Source of the DNA: Pseudomonadota bacterium | GTDB lineage: Bacteria > Desulfobacterota > Desulfovibrionia > Desulfovibrionales > Desulfovibrionaceae | Length of the DNA stretch: 64,000 nt | Reading direction: 5' to 3' | Assembly (NCBI GenBank): GCA_018822105.1 | Contig: JAHJLB010000051.1 | Location: 124,001 to 188,000, forward strand | Shown: piece by piece, positions 47,681 through 55,745 of the stretch | Layout of the letters: each line of letters starts with the position of its first letter | Position numbering within the stretch: the stretch's first letter is position 1 | Translations under genes and position numbers: made by a program | The notes under the pieces: model-generated | What the model was told of the DNA's origin: nothing | What the model saw: only the letters and a program-made list of their open reading frames with translations | Database searches by the model: none

Positions 47681-48882
47681 CGCCCTGCTCCGTCATTTGC
47701 GTCGGCGGTGTCGCCCCCGTCCAGGCCCAGGACCGCGAGCATGTCCCGCACCACCAGCCGGGCGTCAAAGGTCTCCTCGGCCAGGCGGCGGCCGGCAGCC
47801 CCCATGTGCGCGATGAGCTCCGGCTCCTCCACGAAGCGCGCCATGGCCCGCATCAGCGCCCCGGGCTCGCAGGGCGGCACCAGGAAGCCGGTGACGCCCT
47901 CCTCCACGGTCTGGCGGCAGCCGGGCATGTCCGTGGTGATGACGGGCCGGGCCATGCTCATGGCCTCCAGGATGGAGCGCGGCGTGCCCTCCCGGTAGTA
48001 GGTGGGCAGCACGAACACGCTGGCCGCGGCCAGGTGGGGCCGGACGTCCTCGACGGGATCCAGCACCTCGACCACGCGCTCCTCGCGCCAGCGGCGCAGC
48101 ATCTCCTGCGAAACGCCGTCCGGACCATGGTCCAGCGGCCCCAGCAGGCGGCACACCACCTGGGGATGGCGCTTCTTCAGCATCTGGCAGGCCTCGACAA
48201 ACACGCCCACGCCCTTGGCCCACAGCAGCCGGGCCATGCACAGGAAAACGGGGGCTCCGGTCTGCGGATGCGCCAGGACCGGCGGGGCCGGGGCGAAATG
48301 CCCCAGATCCACGCCGGACCCGGCCAGCACGGCCTCGCGCTGGCCTTGGCCCCGGCCGGTGATGCCCAACTGGTCGAACAGGGCGCGGTCGTCCGGGTTC
48401 TGGAAAAACACCGCGCAATTCCGCTCCAGGGCCTTGCGGTACAGCCGCACCACCACCTCGGAAAGCAGGCGCCGCCCCGGGCTCAGCCGCGCCTCGGCCT
48501 CCAGGCCCCCGAAGGCGTAGCCCAGGCCCGTGATCAGGGAGGCCGCCCTGGGCGCCTTGGCCCACCGCGCGGCAAGGGAGCCGTAGATCACGGGCTTGAT
48601 GGTGTAGGACAAGACCAGGTCGGGGCGGAGCTCCAGGAAGGCCCGGCGCAGGGCCAGCAGGGTGCGCGCGTCCCGGAGGGGGTCCACCCCGCCGCGCCGC
48701 ATGGGGAAGCGCAGCAGCTCGACGCCCAGGGCGCGCAGGGCCTCCTGGACGTCTGGCGCGCCGGGCTCGTCCGGCGGGGCCAGGGCAGTGACCCTGTGCC
48801 CGCGCTGCACCAGGGCGGCAAGCAGGGGCCCGCGAAAGTTCACCAGGGACGGGGCGAATCCGGCGACGACGACGATGTGCAT
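47677..48882 (-). CDS. Family 4 glycosyltransferase (PglA-like)
   Basis: A 401-residue GT-B protein. HIVVVAGFAPSLVNFRGPLLAALVQRGHRVTALAPP at the start and SYTIKPVIYGSLAARWA, FLCMARLLWAKGVGVFVEAC, VFVLPTYYREGTPRSILEAMSMARPVITTDMPGCRQTVEEGVTGFLVPP in the C-terminal half are PglA/WbpY-like motifs (donor-binding E in REGTPRSILEA). Likely adds the second sugar to the undecaprenyl-linked primer. Confidence 0.92.
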   Translation of the reverse strand: MHIVVVAGFAPSLVNFRGPLLAALVQRGHRVTALAPPDEPGAPDVQEALRALGVELLRFPMRRGGVDPLRDARTLLALRRAFLELRPDLVLSYTIKPVIYGSLAARWAKAPRAASLITGLGYAFGGLEAEARLSPGRRLLSEVVVRLYRKALERNCAVFFQNPDDRALFDQLGITGRGQGQREAVLAGSGVDLGHFAPAPPVLAHPQTGAPVFLCMARLLWAKGVGVFVEACQMLKKRHPQVVCRLLGPLDHGPDGVSQEMLRRWREERVVEVLDPVEDVRPHLAAASVFVLPTYYREGTPRSILEAMSMARPVITTDMPGCRQTVEEGVTGFLVPPCEPGALMRAMARFVEEPELIAHMGAAGRRLAEETFDARLVVRDMLAVLGLDGGDTADANDGAGR

Positions 48883-48891
48883 GGCGCCCTT

Positions 48892-50907
48892 CTACTCCGA
48901 AATCCCGGCGCTTTCCAGCCAGGATTGGAACATGAGCAGGGGCCAGAGCCGGTACTGGCGGTTGAAGCGGCCGGACTGGTGCTCGGCCCAGGCGCCGGCC
49001 ACGGGCTCGGGCTGGAAATAGCCCTCGCGCCTTAGTCGCACGGGGTCCAGCAGCCCCACCGCCCAGTCCTTGAGCTCCCCGCGCAGCCAGGCGTCCAGCG
49101 GCACGCCGAAGCCCATCTTGGGCCGCTCCCACAGCTCCGGGGGCAGGTAGCGCCCCAGCAGCCCGCGCAGGGCCAGCTTGCCCTGCCCCGCGCGCACGCG
49201 CATGCCCACGGGCAGGCTCCAGGCGAACTCGGCCACGCGGTGGTCCAGATAGGGGGCGCGCGCCTCCAGGCCCACGCTCATGGCGGCGCGGTCCACCTTG
49301 GTCAGGATGTCCTCGGGCAGGTACCAGGCCGCGTCCAGGTATTGCAGCCAGGACAGGCCGCCCTGGGGGCAGAGGTGCGCCGCCGGCCAGGAGCCGGGCT
49401 GGCGCAAGGCCCAGGAGGCCTCGCTCGCGCCAGGCACCAGCAGCCCCGGATCAGGCCAGGCCGAGACCAGGGCCGCGTAAAAGGCCGTGGGCACCCGCGC
49501 CGGCAGGGCCATGGCCAGCTTGTGCAGTTTCTCGCCCGGCAGCCTCTGCCTGGCCCTGGCCGGCAGGACGCGCCCCGCAGCCCGGAAGGCCCTGTCCCAG
49601 GCCCTGGGCGCAAGGGACTGCAGCAGACCCGCCGCCACGCTGCGCAGCCCCACGGACAGGCCGGACAGCCTCTCCCAGAGCCGCGGGGCGTGGACATGGC
49701 GGTTGTACCCGGCGAAAAGCTCGTCCCCGCCGTCGCCGGACAGGCACACCGTGACGTGCCCGCGCGTCAGCTCGGCCACCAGGCGCGTGGGCAATAGCGA
49801 GGCGTCGGCAAAGGGCTCGCCGGAAATCTGCGCCAGCCTCGGCACCAACTCCAGGGCGTCCCTGGGCCCGGCCACCAGGGTGGTGTGCTCGCAGCCCAGG
49901 TGCCGGGCCACGGCCTCGGCCTGGGCCGACTCGTCGTAGGCCGCGTCGCTGTAGCCGATGGTGAAGGTGCGCACCCTGCCCGCCGGACCGCTGGAGGCCT
50001 GCTCGGCCATGAGCGCGGCGATGAGCGAGGAGTCGATGCCGCCGGACAGGAGCGCGCCCAGGGGCACGTCGGCCACCATCTGCCCGCGCACGCTCTGGCG
50101 CAGGAGGCCCAGCAGGGCGTCCTGGGCCTCGGCTTCGGTCCCGCCAAAGGGCCGGGCCAGCCCGGCCTCCACCGCGCCGGAGAGCGACCACCAGGGCCGC
50201 GGCGCGGGCAGATCGCCCCTCGCGGCGTCCGCCAGGCGCACGCTGAGCAGGTGCGCGGCCGGGAGCTTGCGCACGCCCTCCAGAATGCTGTGCGGGGCGG
50301 GCACGCAGGACAGCCGCAGAAACAGGGCCAGGGCCGCGCGGTCCACTCGTGCGCCGAATCCCGGCGCAGCGGTGAGCCCCGGCAGTTCCGAGGCGAAGAA
50401 GAGCCGGCCCTGGCGCAGGGCGTAGTACAGGGGCTTCTCGCCCAGGCGGTCGCGGGCCAGGGTCAGGGTGCGCTCGCGCACGTCCCACAAGGCCAGGGCG
50501 AACATGCCCGCCGCGCGGGCCAAGGCCTCCTCCGGGCCCCACAGGGCCAAGGCCTCCAGCAGGATCTCCGAGTCTGAATGCCCGCGCCAGGAAATGGCGC
50601 TGCGCCCGGAATAGGCCCGCGCAGCCTCGATCTGGGACCGCAGCTCGGCGTGGTTGTATATCTCGCCGTTGTAGCAGAGCACGAAACGGCCGCAGTGGCT
50701 GCGCATGGGCTGGCCGCCCTGGGGCGATAGGTCGAGGATGGCCAGGCGGCGGTGGCCCAGGGCCAGATGCCCGGCGGGGTCGGCATAGGCGCCGTGGCCA
50801 TCCGGCCCACGGTGGGCCAGGGCATTGGCCATGCGCGCGGCGGCCTCGGCCAGTTCAGCCGGGGTGGAGGCGCCTGTGGCGTCGAGGATGCCCGAAATGC
50901 CGCACAT
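48892..50907 (-). CDS. asnB: Glutamine-hydrolysing asparagine synthase-type amidotransferase
   Basis: A 671-residue protein starting MCGISGILD; Cys2 is the class II glutaminase nucleophile. ALAHRGPDGHGAY, GHRRLAILDLS and YNGEIYNHAELR follow. The synthetase domain has GALLSGGIDSSLIAALMAEQA (PP-loop), GDGGDELFAGYNRHV and DILTKVDRAAMSVGLEARAPYLD. In polysaccharide clusters such enzymes often amidate uronic acids (WbpS-like) rather than make asparagine. Operon context with the Pgl set favours that; true AsnB cannot be excluded. Confidence 0.92.
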   Translation of the reverse strand: MCGISGILDATGASTPAELAEAAARMANALAHRGPDGHGAYADPAGHLALGHRRLAILDLSPQGGQPMRSHCGRFVLCYNGEIYNHAELRSQIEAARAYSGRSAISWRGHSDSEILLEALALWGPEEALARAAGMFALALWDVRERTLTLARDRLGEKPLYYALRQGRLFFASELPGLTAAPGFGARVDRAALALFLRLSCVPAPHSILEGVRKLPAAHLLSVRLADAARGDLPAPRPWWSLSGAVEAGLARPFGGTEAEAQDALLGLLRQSVRGQMVADVPLGALLSGGIDSSLIAALMAEQASSGPAGRVRTFTIGYSDAAYDESAQAEAVARHLGCEHTTLVAGPRDALELVPRLAQISGEPFADASLLPTRLVAELTRGHVTVCLSGDGGDELFAGYNRHVHAPRLWERLSGLSVGLRSVAAGLLQSLAPRAWDRAFRAAGRVLPARARQRLPGEKLHKLAMALPARVPTAFYAALVSAWPDPGLLVPGASEASWALRQPGSWPAAHLCPQGGLSWLQYLDAAWYLPEDILTKVDRAAMSVGLEARAPYLDHRVAEFAWSLPVGMRVRAGQGKLALRGLLGRYLPPELWERPKMGFGVPLDAWLRGELKDWAVGLLDPVRLRREGYFQPEPVAGAWAEHQSGRFNRQYRLWPLLMFQSWLESAGISE

Positions 50908-51079
50908 GATGCGCAAATCCCTAGCAGGTCGCGGCAGGGGTGGCAATGCACGCCAGCGCGCGGGCATCTGCCCCGGCTTTACACCCGCCAGGACCAGGAG
51001 TAGACAGCCCCCATCATCTTGGCGCGCGCGGGCGCTACCCAACAAAACGCGCGCCCATCCACCCCGGAGGTCCACTGCA

Positions 51080-51883
51080 ATGGTCGCAGCCTGGCTTTTC
51101 TACATCGGCACCGGCGCCTTCGCCGGAGTCCTGGCCGGACTCCTCGGCGTGGGCGGCGGGCTGGTCATCGTGCCCATGCTCAATTTCGTCTTCACCATCC
51201 AGGGACTGCCAGCGGCCTATATCCAGCACCTGGCCCTGGGCACATCCCTGGCCAGCATCATGTTCACCTCCGTGTCTTCCCTGCGCGCGCACCACCAGCA
51301 CGGCGCCGTGGTCTGGGCCATCGTCCGCGCCATCACGCCGGGCATCCTCCTCGGCACCTTCCTGGGCTCCAAGGTCGCTGCCCTGCTCTCCACGCGCTTT
51401 CTCACCGGATTCTTCGTGGTCTTCCTGTTCTACGTGGCCGCGCAGATGCTGCTGAACATCAAGCCCAAGGCCTCGCGCCAGACGCCGGGCGGCCTGGGCA
51501 TGTTCGGGGCGGGCAGCGTCATCGGCGGGGTGTCCAGTCTCGTGGGCATCGGCGGCGGCACGCTCTCCGTGCCCTTCATGACCTGGTGCAACGTGCCCCT
51601 GCACACCAGCATCGGCACCTCGGCGGCCATTGGCTTCCCCATCGCCGTGGCCGGGGCCGCGGGCTATTGCCTCAACGGCCTGGGGGCCGCCCTGCCCGGC
51701 CTTTCCGAGGGCTATGCCGGGTTCATCTACCTCCCGGCGCTGCTCGGCGTGGCCGCCACCAGCATCCTCACCGCGCCCCTGGGCGCGCGGCTGGCCCACA
51801 GCCTGCCCGTGGGCAGGCTCAAGAAGATCTTCGCCTGCCTGCTCGTCATCATGGGCAGCAAGATGCTCTACGGGATGCTCTAG
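51080..51883 (+). CDS. TauE/SafE-family sulfite/organosulfonate-type permease
   Basis: A 267-residue protein with about eight membrane helices. FAGVLAGLLGVGGGLVIVPML and the repeat GVSSLVGIGGGTLSVPFMTWCNVPLHTSIGTSAAIGFPIAVAG are the two GxGGG repeats of the family. Start after CCGGAGG. Members export or import sulfur-containing anions such as sulfite, taurine or sulfoacetate; the substrate here is unknown. It stands alone and is divergent from asnB. Confidence 0.9.
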   Translation: MVAAWLFYIGTGAFAGVLAGLLGVGGGLVIVPMLNFVFTIQGLPAAYIQHLALGTSLASIMFTSVSSLRAHHQHGAVVWAIVRAITPGILLGTFLGSKVAALLSTRFLTGFFVVFLFYVAAQMLLNIKPKASRQTPGGLGMFGAGSVIGGVSSLVGIGGGTLSVPFMTWCNVPLHTSIGTSAAIGFPIAVAGAAGYCLNGLGAALPGLSEGYAGFIYLPALLGVAATSILTAPLGARLAHSLPVGRLKKIFACLLVIMGSKMLYGML

Positions 51884-51901
51884 CCAGGCCTGAAGGACGC
51901 G

Positions 51902-52852
51902 TCAGACCGTACAGCCCATCTTGCCGAAGGGATTGGCAAACTGCTCCAGGTGCGGGGTGGTGCGGAAGGCCTGCCCGGCTGTGGACAGGCGCACCGGCTT
52001 GGCGTCCGGCGCGGCCCTGACCAGCACCATCTCCGGCGAGAATTCCAGCCACATGGGCACGGGCTCGCGCTCGGCGTCGCCGCAGAGGCTCTCCCGGCTG
52101 GCGGGCCTGAACCGGCGCTCGCTTTTGTCCGGTCCAACGGCCACGATCTGCGTCAGGCTCGTGGCCACGCGGCGGACCGACCCGTCCGGCGTAAAGGCCA
52201 GGGAGTTGCTGTCGCCGTGGATGCCGCAGGCGTCCAGGTCAAAGGCCTGCACCACGCCCACGGGCGTGGTGACGGGCACTGGCCGGGCCGGCTCCACGCT
52301 GCGCAGCGAGCCGTCGGGCCGAAAGCTGATCCCGGTGCGCGTGGAAATCACCCCCGCCGGGGTGAGCACATCCAGAACCTCGCCCGGCCACAGGGTCAGG
52401 CTGCGCAGGGTGCCCTCCGGGCAGAAGCTTACGCCGATGACCCGCGCGGTGACGCTGCCAAGAGGCGTTGCAAGGGTTACCGGACCGGCCAGGCGGCCCT
52501 CGTCCTCCTGGGTCCAGTACCCCGAGAGCTTGCCGTTGAGCGGGAAGGCGCGGGCCAGCGCCCCGTTGGCGTGGAAGGTCACCAGCTCCGCCCGCATGCG
52601 CCCGGCCGGGGTCTGGATCTCGGTGGGGGCTTCGAGCGGCAGGTGCTTGAGCAGGCCGTTCCTGTGGAAATGCAGGGCCTGCACGGTGCGCCGGCGCAGG
52701 TCGTCTGTGCTGTGCTGGACCGGCAGCACGCCGTGCGGGGTCTCAAGCAGCATCGGCCCAGCCGGAGCGCAGGACATGAGCGCCCCGTTGTCGTGCCACT
52801 CCAGGCAGCCGGCCACAGGAATCTCGCCATAACGCGTATGCACCGTGTCCAT
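51902..52852 (-). CDS. Beta-repeat protein of unknown function (MORN_2/YwqK-like repeats)
   Basis: A 316-residue protein with ATG after AGAGGGGAGG. It has at least six copies of a 35-45-residue unit: an F/WxxxGxL turn (WHDNGAL 19, FHRNGLL 62, FHANGAL 93, FCPEGTL 143, FRPDGSL 177, FTPDGSV 220) alternating with TPxG (TPHG 39, TPAG 81, TPLG 129, TPAG 164, TPVG 196). This resembles the strand-turn-strand units of MORN_2/YwqK-type antitoxin repeats but is not a clear member. No signal peptide or membrane helix, so probably cytoplasmic. Cys209-Gly-Ile-His and the C-terminal CTV are noticeable. Function unknown. Confidence 0.75.
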   Translation of the reverse strand: MDTVHTRYGEIPVAGCLEWHDNGALMSCAPAGPMLLETPHGVLPVQHSTDDLRRRTVQALHFHRNGLLKHLPLEAPTEIQTPAGRMRAELVTFHANGALARAFPLNGKLSGYWTQEDEGRLAGPVTLATPLGSVTARVIGVSFCPEGTLRSLTLWPGEVLDVLTPAGVISTRTGISFRPDGSLRSVEPARPVPVTTPVGVVQAFDLDACGIHGDSNSLAFTPDGSVRRVATSLTQIVAVGPDKSERRFRPASRESLCGDAEREPVPMWLEFSPEMVLVRAAPDAKPVRLSTAGQAFRTTPHLEQFANPFGKMGCTV

Positions 52853-52954
52853 TGCGCCTCCCCTCTTTTGCCAGGGGTAGGCAAGAACCGCGCCAATATT
52901 TTCCCCTGTCATAGCGAGGTGTTTGCAGACCGTCGACAAAGACAATCCACATAT

Positions 52955-52972
52955 TTGTCGTTCTGACGACAA
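52955..52972. promoter_or_regulatory. Palindrome TTGTCGT-TCTG-ACGACAA (CRP/FNR-type operator candidate)
   Basis: A perfect 7-4-7 inverted repeat about 100 bases upstream of the repeat-protein start. TGTCG-N6-CGACA fits the layout of CRP/FNR-superfamily sites, and the half-site resembles that reported for CooA. A third half-site CGACAA lies at 52934-52939, and GACAAT...TTTGTC between them recalls the bfr operator. Confidence 0.5.
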
Positions 52973-53064
52973 GAGTGTAGCCGTCCGCCCCCTTTGCACC
53001 GTCCAGGCCATCTGGCGCCTTTGGCCAACGGGATGCCCTCGGCCATCTGCACCGTCCTGACGGC

Positions 53065-53104
53065 GGACGGGGTTGCCCAGCGCCTTCGCCAAGCAACCCC
53101 GTCC
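53065..53104. repeat. Strong hairpin in the phoU/repeat-protein gap
   Basis: GGACGGGGTTGC (53065-53076) and GCAACCCCGTCC (53093-53104) are a perfect 12-base inverted repeat with a 16-base loop and no T-tract. The rest of the 370-base gap (52853-53222) holds the TTGTCG palindrome and two copies each of GGCCATCTG and GCACCGTCC in swapped order. No gene is seen. It could terminate phoU by a Rho-dependent route or be part of a small RNA. Confidence 0.5.
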
Positions 53105-53222
53105 GGTCATTGAATACACCAGCGCCAGCCGCCAGGTGAGCGGTCTCCCGCAAATCGTACGGACGGCCACAGCAGCGGCAAGGGCCTTCAGGCCCCCTGG
53201 CCGCCGGAGGCGACTCCCCGCC

Positions 53223-53888
53223 CTACCCCTTGCACCTGTGCTTCACGTTCTGCCCGTCCTTGATGAAGATGACGGCCTCGGCCAGGTTGGTGGCCAGGTC
53301 GCCGATGCGCTCCAGGTGGCGCGAGGCCATGATGACGTGCACGCTGCGCTCCACGATGCGCGTCTCGTCGACCATGGTGTTGATGGCCTCCTTGAGCACC
53401 TTCAGGCTCAGCTCATCTGCGGTGTGGTCCATGGCGCAGATCTCTCCGGCCAGCGCCGTGTCCCCATTCACGAAGGAGCGCACGGCCTTGGAGAGCATCT
53501 CCAGCACATGGGCGCAGAGGCGCTCCATGCGCGCGTTGGGCGGCAGCAAGGGCCGGGTGGACAGGAACAGGGTGCGGTGTGCCAGGTTCACGCACTCGTC
53601 CCCGATGCGCTCAAGGTTCACGGTCAGGCGCATGGAGCCTATGATGAAGCGCAGGTCGCAGGCCATGGGCTGGTCCAGGGCCAGAAGCTCCAGGTTGAAG
53701 GCGTCGATGGCGTCTTCCATGTCATTGACGGCCGTATCGTTCATGACCACGCTTTCGGCCAGGTCGGTGTCGTTCTCCAGGTAGGCGCGGGTGGCGTCAC
53801 GCACGGCCTGCTCGGTCAGGGCGGCCATGCGGATGAGCTGCATGCGCAGTTCCTCAAGCTTCTTGGAAAAATGGATGCGTTGCTGCAT
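53223..53888 (-). CDS. phoU: Phosphate-signalling complex protein PhoU
   Basis: A 221-residue all-helical protein made of two PhoU repeats: MACDLRFIIGSMRLTVNLERIGDECVNLAHR (residues 76-106) and SVHVIMASRHLERIGDLATNLAEAVIFIKDG (182-212), each with the E/DRxxD metal-binding core. ATG after GGGGAG, 12 bases from the pstB stop. It shuts down PhoR signalling and Pst transport when phosphate is plentiful. Confidence 0.95.
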   Translation of the reverse strand: MQQRIHFSKKLEELRMQLIRMAALTEQAVRDATRAYLENDTDLAESVVMNDTAVNDMEDAIDAFNLELLALDQPMACDLRFIIGSMRLTVNLERIGDECVNLAHRTLFLSTRPLLPPNARMERLCAHVLEMLSKAVRSFVNGDTALAGEICAMDHTADELSLKVLKEAINTMVDETRIVERSVHVIMASRHLERIGDLATNLAEAVIFIKDGQNVKHRCKG

Positions 53889-53900
53889 GGTGCGCTCCCC

Positions 53901-54659
53901 CTAGCCGAAGCGGCCGGTGATGTAGTCTTCTGTCTGCTTGTTGCGCGGACGGGTGAAGATGGCGCGCGTGTCGCCCTCCTCGATGAGCTTGCCCATGTAG
54001 AAGAAGGCCGTGCGGTCCGAAACGCGGGCGGCCTGCTGCATGCTGTGGGTGACGATGATGATGGTCAGGTCCCGCTTGAGCTCGTGGATCAGGTCCTCGA
54101 TCTTCTGGGTGGCGATGGGGTCAAGGGCGCTGGCGGGCTCGTCCATGAGCAGGACTTCCGGCCGCACGGCAAGGGCGCGGGCGATGCACAGCCGCTGCTG
54201 CTGCCCGCCGGAAAGCCCCAGGGCCGAAGAGTTCAGGCGGTCCTTGACCTCGTCCCACAAGGCTGCGCCGCGCAGGGAGGACTCCACGCTTTGCTCCAGC
54301 ACCCGCCTGTCCTTGGCGCCGTTGACGCGCAGCCCGTAGGCCACGTTCTCGTAGATGGTCTTGGGAAAGGGGTTGGGCTTCTGGAACACCATGCCTATGC
54401 GCCGCCTGAGCGCCACCACGTCGACGCCGTGGCCGTGGATGTCCTCGCCGTCCAGGGTCAGCCTGCCGGCAACCCGGGTGCCGGGGATGAGGTCGTTCAT
54501 GCGGTTGATGCAGCGCAGAAAGGTGCTCTTGCCGCAGCCCGAGGGACCGATGAGGGCCGTGACCTGGTGCTCCTCGAAGTTCAGGTCCACCTGATGCAGG
54601 GCGTGGAAGTCGCCGTAGTGGAAGTCCAGGGACTCGGAGGCTATTTTGATGTTGGGCAT
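53901..54659 (-). CDS. pstB: Phosphate ABC transporter ATP-binding protein PstB
   Basis: A 252-residue ABC ATPase. Walker [10 protein letters not shown], then [26 protein letters not shown] (PstB-specific), Q-loop [20 protein letters not shown], signature LSGGQQQR, Walker [14 protein letters not shown]. The usual partners pstS, pstC and pstA are not in the window, so they must lie elsewhere. It is transcribed with phoU. Confidence 0.96.
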   Translation of the reverse strand: MPNIKIASESLDFHYGDFHALHQVDLNFEEHQVTALIGPSGCGKSTFLRCINRMNDLIPGTRVAGRLTLDGEDIHGHGVDVVALRRRIGMVFQKPNPFPKTIYENVAYGLRVNGAKDRRVLEQSVESSLRGAALWDEVKDRLNSSALGLSGGQQQRLCIARALAVRPEVLLMDEPASALDPIATQKIEDLIHELKRDLTIIIVTHSMQQAARVSDRTAFFYMGKLIEEGDTRAIFTRPRNKQTEDYITGRFG

Positions 54660-54766
54660 GGACTCTCCGTACTCTGCCGGACAGCGCCCTGCGGGACGAA
54701 TCCCCGCATTGCCGCTTCCGGATGCATGGAGTTACACACAAGAGGCAACGTCTGGGCCACGGAAGT

Positions 54767-54783
54767 GTGACGATTCGGTGACA
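54767..54783 (-). promoter_or_regulatory. Pho-box-like direct repeat upstream of pstB
   Basis: On the minus strand TGTCAC and CGTCAC are spaced exactly 11 bases apart (TGTCACCGAATCGTCAC), the period of PhoB-binding repeats (consensus CTGTCAT). It lies about 108 bases before the pstB start. Matches are partial; no clear -10 follows at the canonical distance. Confidence 0.45.
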
Positions 54784-54817
54784 ACGCGCGGAAAGCCGGC
54801 GCCCGCAGTTCCGGGTG

Positions 54818-55684
54818 CTAGCGCTTGAGGCGCACGGCCAGCGGGATCGTCGCGGTGAGGCCCCTGGGGCCGAGCTCCACCGTGGGCTGCATGTCCGGGG
54901 CAACAGCGCCCTCGCGGAACTCCAGGGCCAGGCGCAGGCGGTCCGGGTGCTCGCCCGCCACCACGGCCTTCACCGGTCCGGAGCCGAAACGCAGCACAGA
55001 GCCGCCCTTCTTGCGCCAGGGGCCGCGCAGGTCCAGGGCCAGCTTGCGCGGCCCGGACGGGTTCGTGACGCCGAAATGCGTCACCCGCTCCACCTGGCTG
55101 CTTGTGGCCAGGCGCAGGATGATGCGGTCGGCCAGGAACTCCAGCTCCACATCCCCCGCGAACCGGCCGCCTTCAGGCAGGGCCAGCGCCTCGCGGGCGG
55201 GCTGGGTCGGGATCTCCAGGGCCAGGGGGTCGACCTTGGGCTCCGGCTTGGGCTTGGGCTCCGGCTTGGGCTTGGGCGCAGGCTTCGGCTTGGATTCGGG
55301 TTTGGACGCGTGGCCTGCAGCCTGGGGCGCGCCCGCGTCAACGGCTTTGGGGCCGCCGGCCTTGGCCTTGGCGGCCGCCTGGGAGGCGTTGGGCCGTGCC
55401 CCCTCCGGCTGCAAAACGCCAGCCCTCTTCGCCTCGGCCTGCGGCGCCGCGGCCTTGGGCGTTTCGGCCTTTGCAGGCGCAGGCTCGGTCCTGGCCTCAG
55501 GCTTCACGGTCTCCGCAGGCTTGGCGGTCCCCTGCTCGGTGGGCGGCGCTAGGCGAACGCTCTTTTCCACGGGGAGGCGCACCTCGTTGCCCGCAGCCAG
55601 AACGACTCCGGTCCCGGCCAGAAGACAAAGCGCGGCCCCCAGAACGAGCCCCTTGTATCCGAAATGGTTCAACATCCAGCGCAT
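54818..55684 (-). CDS. AMIN-domain protein with proline/lysine-rich linker
   Basis: A 288-residue protein. N-terminal membrane or signal segment (GYKGLVLGAALCLLAGTGVVLA), then a long low-complexity linker rich in Ala/Pro/Lys/Glu (PKPAPKPKPEPKPKPEPK around 130-150), then a C-terminal AMIN-like domain (DRIILRLATSSQVERV, PRKLALDLRGPW, SGPVKAVVAGEHPDRLRLALEF). AMIN domains bind peptidoglycan or target proteins to the envelope. ATG 55684 or 55675; the GGGG upstream fits the second slightly better. Confidence 0.75.
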   Translation of the reverse strand: MRWMLNHFGYKGLVLGAALCLLAGTGVVLAAGNEVRLPVEKSVRLAPPTEQGTAKPAETVKPEARTEPAPAKAETPKAAAPQAEAKRAGVLQPEGARPNASQAAAKAKAGGPKAVDAGAPQAAGHASKPESKPKPAPKPKPEPKPKPEPKVDPLALEIPTQPAREALALPEGGRFAGDVELEFLADRIILRLATSSQVERVTHFGVTNPSGPRKLALDLRGPWRKKGGSVLRFGSGPVKAVVAGEHPDRLRLALEFREGAVAPDMQPTVELGPRGLTATIPLAVRLKR

Positions 55685-55745
55685 CCCCCACGCTCTTGCC
55701 GTTTTCCTGACCGTACACAATCTCCAGGCGCTTGGCAAAGTCGGA

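Noticed and set aside
42113-47998. A 1961-codon open frame on the plus strand antisense to the sugar cluster
   Set aside because: Low-complexity His/Gly/Ala/Arg-rich translation with no domain. It runs opposite to seven well-supported minus-strand genes and reflects the very high GC at third positions.
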